A stretch of 64,000 bases of DNA from Nyssa sinensis (Eukaryota > Streptophyta > Magnoliopsida > Cornales > Nyssaceae), in contig CM018052.1 in assembly GCA_008638375.1 (NCBI GenBank), forward strand, positions 4,977,017 through 5,041,016, written 5' to 3'. Shown here in pieces: positions 58,679-64,000 of the stretch; the first letter of the stretch is position 1, and each line of letters begins with the position of its first letter. The notes under the pieces were generated by a model. That model searched no databases. It had not been told where the DNA came from and saw nothing but the letters and a program-made list of their open reading frames with translations. The translations under genes were made by a program, and so were the position numbers.

Positions 58679-59040
58679 GAACTGAACATGACGGAACAAA
58701 ACGGTACAATATCAATCAGATCAAGACATATCAGAACTGAACATGACGGAACAAAATGGTACAATATCAATCAGATCAAGACATATCAGAACTGAACATG
58801 ACGGAACAAAACGGTACAATATCAATCAGGTCAAGACATATCAGGACTGAACAAGTCGGAACAAAACGGTACAATATCAATCAGGTCAAGACATATCAGG
58901 ACTGAACAAGTCGGGACAAAATGGTACAACATCAATCAGATCAAGACATATCGGAACTGAACAATACATCAATCAGAACAAGACATATCGGAACTGAACA
59001 TGTCGGAACAAAGCGGAACAATATCAATCAGGAAAAGGCA
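58679..59040. repeat. 55-bp tandem repeat within solo LTR I
   Basis: About six units containing 'aactgaacatgacggaacaa' and 'atcaatcagatcaagacata', the last ones shortened. Related irregular 'aacggacggaaca' repeats precede it from 58430. The unit length is not a multiple of three; the open frames across it are incidental. Confidence 0.88.
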
Positions 59041-62000
59041 TATCATACATTAAATATATGCTTTTTAAACAGTATAAAATTCAAAACAGTACAGAGCTTC
59101 AAAATACAGTATCTAGACAGAACTTATACACCAGTTCAGGAGTCAGGGTTACTCACAAACTGTTACGGTTATCTCCTTGCACAAACAATCCGATAACCTC
59201 CAGATACGTCAGGCATCTCCATGTATATCCTGAACAATAATCATCAATCATATACAGATCAGAACTCATCCATTCAGTTCTCATTTGTCATCTTAGGTAT
59301 CTATTGGATCACCTAAGATAGCCTAGTAGCCTATCGCCCTTTCACTGGGTCTCACCCGAGGCTATTTCATTCTTTAATTAGGCTTAGCAGTCATCAGAAT
59401 TATGATTTAAGTCATTTAGACTTCATTCGTTATCAGTTAAGCACTTATTTGGCCTTAGGGGCAAAATGGTAATTTTGCCATTCTTACCCCGGACTCTGTC
59501 ATGGTCCTCAGAATAGTCTACATATCTTATGTATGAAGTTTTAAGTCTTTTAGACTTAAATCGGTATCAGTTAGGTGCTTATTTTAACCGTAGGGGCAAA
59601 ATGGTAATTTTACCATTCTTATCCCGGACCCTGTCGTGGTTTTCAGAATGTCTCATATATCATGTATATAATTTTCTAAGTCCTTTGGACTTCATTTGGT
59701 ATCTGCTTTAGATCATCAGGACACATCGGTCATTTCTCGTTTTACGCGTTGATAGTTCCAGAGTCTTACTTAGCCCTTCAGTGTTCATAATTATCCTTAT
59801 GATAATTTATCAGATCAGTTTGACCTTTATCTGACCTCTACTTTGCACTTACAGTGCTCAGGGGTATTTTGGTCATTTTACGCTTCGTAAGATTCTGACC
59901 CCGGTTCGTCATTTATTCAGGTATACAGTTTTCACCAGGGTTCGGGTTTCTATCGGTATCAGTTTCGTCCCAATCGGACTTCATTTGGGCTTCGTACAGT
60001 ATCAGGGGTAATTTGGTAATTTCATGTGTCGTATTTTTCGGCACGTCAGTTCATAAAATGGACCTCACCATTGGGTCCAGAGTGTCCGACATAATTAAGT
60101 TGGACTATCTGTTATGTTTAATTGACCCTGGGAATCATTAGGGGCAGTACGGTCATTTACACTTTATGTGTCTGTATTTTTCGGGACTCCAGTTCGTTAA
60201 ACGGACCTTACCATTAAGTTCAGAATGCCCGACATAGTCAAAATAGATTGTCTTTTATTTTTATTTGGGTCTGGTGCCATCAGGGGCAGTACAGTAATTT
60301 ATCACTTATAGGTCTGTATTTTTCGGGACTGTATTTCCAAAATCGGACTGTACCATTGAGTCCGGGATGTTCGAAATAGTGAAAATACACTATTTATTTA
60401 ATTTATTTGGACTCCGTTTGACATATTTAATGTCCAGGGGTAAAATCGTAATTTTACCAATTTAATAAAATAATTAAATAATTATTTTATTATTTAATTA
60501 ATTTAGCAGGGGCTTAAATGTATAAATTCTCAACAGTCTGGGCCACTGTGCAATTCTGTCAAACAGTAGTTGTGGATCCGTAATTTTCAGAAAGTTTCAG
60601 GGTCAGAATACAATTTCATTAAATTAGGGTTCAACCCACAGGGTTCAAGGGTTTAGCAAGTGAACCGGTTCAAAACACTTAAAAACCAACCGGTTCTGAC
60701 CCTTCAGGAAACCGGAATTAAATATCCCTGTTATCGCCTAATTGGCCCCTTATCCACGTTCAGGTTATGCCCAAAATCCGATTTTTATTTCTTATCCGAG
60801 GGACCAAACAGGCTGAAATCAGATTTTAATTTGAAACAATTAGCCTCAAAACGGTGCCGTCCCATTAAAACGGTGGCACGGTCGTTGGCCGACACGTGTC
60901 TGGGCCAACTCGGTATGACTCGGCCAACTCGGCCGAGTCGACTCCATCTTCCCCATCGCGCAGGGCGCTGTTGCCCTACTTCTGCAGATTTTCTTCTTCT
61001 ATTTCGTGATGTTTCAGGTACAGTTTTCAATATGTTTTGATTCCAAAACATTCCTGGATGTCATGGCAACATTTTGGCATCAGTTTCATGGATCGAATCC
61101 ACGCATGGAGCTCGGTCCACTCCGTTATTGTGCAGACCTGCAACTCGGTCGTGCACCTTCGTTTCTCAACCAAATCGCACGAGGTTTGGCTTGTTGTGAC
61201 CCTTAGAACAGGGGCTTCAATTCCCCATTTACAAATTTCAGTTTAAAAGCCCGTTACAGAATTTGGGTTCCATGGCCGAGACTCACAGGTTCGGTTTTGA
61301 GGGTCCAAATCAGTGTTCTAGGGTCGCGGGTTGGTGTATTTGGGACCCTATCAGTGTCTAGATCAGGTTCAGAGTGTCAGAAATCAGTTTGATTGCAGCT
61401 GTTTCAGACCTGCTATCCGAGGTCCATCAATGGCGGTCTGTTCACAGTTCTGGGTGTTTCTACCCTATTCGACCCTTCCAATTAATCTAGAACAACTCTA
61501 GAGTCTCTCAGGAGCATATATATATGGTTTTTATGGACCTAAACTTATCAGAACAGTATTGAAATCTAAACAGGAAATTTTTGCAGTTTTTGGATTTTTA
61601 CCTCTTAAGCAGTAGCTGCTCTCTTTTGGCTCGGTTGTGGCTTCATGCATGCTGCTCCAGTGCAGTCGTGCCCCTCAGTGCAACCACATAATGCACAACT
61701 CCACCCTCCATTGGTGCATCTCCATGAAGATACACACACATATACCATGGGTGCACACACACACTTGCATGGCAAGCTCACCATGGCAGCCCTCTCAACC
61801 GAGCCCACACACAGGCAGTTCTTAGGTCTCTCATTCACTCTGTTCTGGTTTATACACAGAACCTATTTGTGTCCACAATGAATCACCATATTATGTGTAA
61901 TATCTATACACTTATACATATATATCTCTATATGTATGTGCAGGGTTGAGGTGATTGAAAATCAGAGAGTCAGGTGAGCTGAGGTGGGCTGAGGGGAGTA

Positions 62001-62103
62001 ATCATGTGGGGTTTGCATGGGTTGTCATTGGTTGCTTTAGGTGGCAAGTTAGGGCAATACAAAGATATATACAAATAAGTTGCATATATATGCACAAAGT
62101 AAT

Positions 62104-62180
62104 GGGTAGCCTAACTGGTAAGTTTTTGGGAAGAGTTTATCCTCTCAAAGGTCAAGGGTTCAATTCCCTTGGCCTCCCAT
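62104..62180 (+). other. tRNA-like segment with A-box and B-box motifs
   Basis: GGGTAGCCTAACTGGTAAG resembles a pol III A box, and GGTTCAATTCC lies in a perfect T-arm (CAAGGG/CCCTTG). The acceptor stem (TGGGTAG with CCTCCCA) has mismatches and the anticodon arm has an irregular loop, so it is not a functional tRNA gene. It may be a SINE head or tRNA pseudogene captured in the LTR. Confidence 0.45.
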
Positions 62181-62581
62181 TTGGCCATTTTTCACCATTT
62201 TGGGCTAAGGCCACGTTTGGCTACGCAGTAATTCAGTTTCTGATGTTTGCCTCATAACTTTCATTCCGTAACTCCTTTTTCGATGCGGTTTGTTCCGAGA
62301 GTTTCATATTTCAGTTATCTTCAGTGTCAGAGGTTCCGTGTCATTTATTACTCATTCGGGATTTCCCGGGTTAGCTAATTCGTGTTCCGTTAGTATTAAG
62401 ACGACGTTATTTCACCGAATTAATCAGTAATTTGGATTCGGGTAGAATACCCTTCCCTCCAGACATATTTAATTATTTAATCGGTCTATGGTGTCCGCCG
62501 GGATTATGATTAATTCCCTAAATCATTCTGTAATTCGGTACTAATTAATAATTATTAATTTCACGGGATCGGGGTGTTACA

Positions 62582-64000
62582 AGATGGGAGTAGGACTACA
62601 AAGAAAGTATTACCGCCAGTAGCGAATGAGTTCCCAGATGTCTTTCCGGATGACTTGACTAGTTTATCGCCGAGATGAGAGATATAGTTCACGATAAAGC
62701 TTATCCCAGGCAGTATGCCTATTTCTATTCCACCTTATCGTATGGCTCTAGTTGAGTTGAGGGAGTTGAAGGAGCAGTTGATTGATTTATAGGGTAAGGG
62801 TTTTATTCATCTTAGTACTTCGTCGTGGGGTGCTTCGGCATTGTTCATGAAAAAGAAGGATGGGACATTACGTTTGTGTGTGGATTATAGGAAGCTGAAT
62901 CGGGTCACTATCAAGAATAAGCACCCGTTATCGAGGATAGATCACTTGTTTAATCAGCTTAAGGGTTTGAGATGCTTCTCAAAGATCGATCTTCGATTAG
63001 GGTATCATCAGTTAAGAGTACAGGAGGAGGATGTGGCAATGATAGCTTTTCGCACTCATTATGGTCATTATGAGTTTGTAGTTATGCCATTTGGTGTAAT
63101 GACTGCCTCGACGACGTTCATGGATTTGATACATCGCATCTTTAGTCCTTATTTATATCAGTTTATCGTGATCTTTGTTGATGACATTCTGATCTACTCA
63201 GCTTCTGAGGAAGAGCATGCTTTCCACTTACGTACTGTATTATAGATTTTGAGGGAGATCGTCTGTTTGCTAAGTTCTCAAAGTGTGAGTTTTGGCTTCA
63301 AGAGGTGCAAGTTCTAGGCCATGTTGTAATAAGTAGCAGGGTATCCATGGATCCTTCTAAATTGACTCTGTTATGAGTTGGGAGACGCCAAAGAATGTGT
63401 TTGAGATATGAAGTTTCTTAGGATTGGCAGGATACTACCATTGATTGATAGAGGGATTTTCTCATCTTGTCGAGCCGATGATTCGTCTGACTTGGAAGGG
63501 CATTAGATTCGAATGGAGTGATGGCTGTGAGCAGTCATTTCAGGAGCTAAAGAGGAGGCTGACTTTAGCACCTATTTTGATTATACTGAGGGAGGTATTA
63601 GCTATACAGTTTATTACAATGCGTTGTGAGAGGGACTAGGTTATGTATTGATGCAGGGGGATAAGGTGGTAGCTTATGGTTCTTATTAGTTGTAGAACCA
63701 TGAGCATAACTATCCTATACATGATTTGGAGTTAGCTATTGTCATCATTGCACTTAAGAGATGGCGACATTACTTATACGGGAAGAGGTTCGAGGTGTCC
63801 TCGGATCACAAGAGCCTTAGACATATTTTCACGCAGAAAGACTTGAACCTTTGGTAGAGTAGATGGATAGAGTATATGGAGGACTATGACTTTGACCTTC
63901 AGTACCATCCTAGGAAGGCCAATGTCGTAGTAGATGCACTTAGTAGGAGACCAAGGAGCACTATTGCTAGCATTGTTATCAGGGAGTGGGAGATGATTAG
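62582..64000 (+). pseudogene. Element E reverse transcriptase/RNase H pseudogene, cut by window end
   Basis: Continues E pol after solo LTR I. 62610-62780 is the pre-RT region with stops (about 62676, 62791). RT is best at 62841-63245: '[19 protein letters not shown]', '[13 protein letters not shown]', and an intact catalytic '[10 protein letters not shown]'. Stops and frameshifts follow (63243 on). RNase H and tether pieces are 63445-63640 and 63700-63960 ('[18 protein letters not shown]', then '[11 protein letters not shown]' where TDH is usual). The integrase lies beyond the window. Confidence 0.88.

Larger units (their letters stand above)
57312..62581 (-). mobile_element. Solo LTR I, 5.27 kb, inserted in element E pol
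   Basis: Ends TGTCACATCCC and CGGGGTGTTACA, flanked by perfect TSD AGATG (57307-57311, 62582-62586). Minus orientation: its sense 3' end matches the A/B LTR ends ('catagggtggggttcggg' read on minus). It includes the 'gggtttcaaacccggt' block (57880), tandem repeats (58440-59040), repeated 'ggggcaaaatggtaatttt' motifs (59459-60450), CCGGTT blocks (60660-60710) and a tRNA-like segment (62104-62180). No coding region, PBS or PPT was seen. It is long for a solo LTR, mainly through internal repeats. Confidence 0.85.

Noticed and set aside
62104..62180. Functional tRNA gene
   Set aside because: Acceptor and anticodon arms do not pair properly.
1..64000. Host protein-coding genes
   Set aside because: All convincing coding sequence is retrotransposon gag, protease, RT, RNase H, integrase or the Tat extra ORF; none resembles a host gene.

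Overview
The window is plant nuclear DNA, most likely from a flowering plant and from a retrotransposon-rich, probably heterochromatic block. I find no host gene, rRNA or intact tRNA gene. Almost every base belongs to Ty3/gypsy LTR retrotransposons (Athila, Tat and chromovirus types), their solo LTRs, or LTR debris inserted into one another.

The core is a nest whose order is fixed by five-base target-site duplications (TSDs). From outside in: solo LTR F (1048-1151 plus 47517-50200, TSD AAATA) was split by element D (1152-47511, TSD AATCT). D's left LTR was split by an old Athila-type element (1776-39674, TSD AGTAG). The Athila pol gene was split twice: by a young intact chromovirus A (6252-17673, minus strand, TSD TTAGT) and by solo LTR B (19597-35243, plus strand, TSD AGAGG). 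B was split by a young Tat-lineage element C (20879-32851, minus strand, TSD GTTAG). Left of F are LTR fragments (1-481 and 482-1047). Right of F are more LTR debris (50201-53002) and a degenerate plus-strand Ty3/gypsy element E (53003 to the window end), whose pol is split by a 5.3-kb solo LTR (57312-62581, TSD AGATG).

Two elements are well preserved. A has one 1495-codon gag-protease-RT-RNase H-integrase-chromodomain ORF, LTRs about 99.5% alike, a PBS and a PPT. C has LTRs differing at about 4 of 627 positions. Its gag-protease and pol lie in the same frame, separated by one UAG followed by CAA UUA CAG, the context of tobamovirus-type stop readthrough. Its gag also has a probable inactivating UAA. 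C carries an antisense three-exon ORF with its own TATA box and a hairpin-forming minisatellite with higher-order structure. All other coding regions are decayed.

The most interesting points are the readthrough-type gag-pol junction in C; the palindromic 5' LTR of D, which suggests integration of a snap-back cDNA with two U5 ends; the two-variant hairpin minisatellite in C; and 7-bp hairpins with different stem sequences but similar loops in several lineages, mostly beside the 3' polypurine tract. Identities and divergences were judged by eye.
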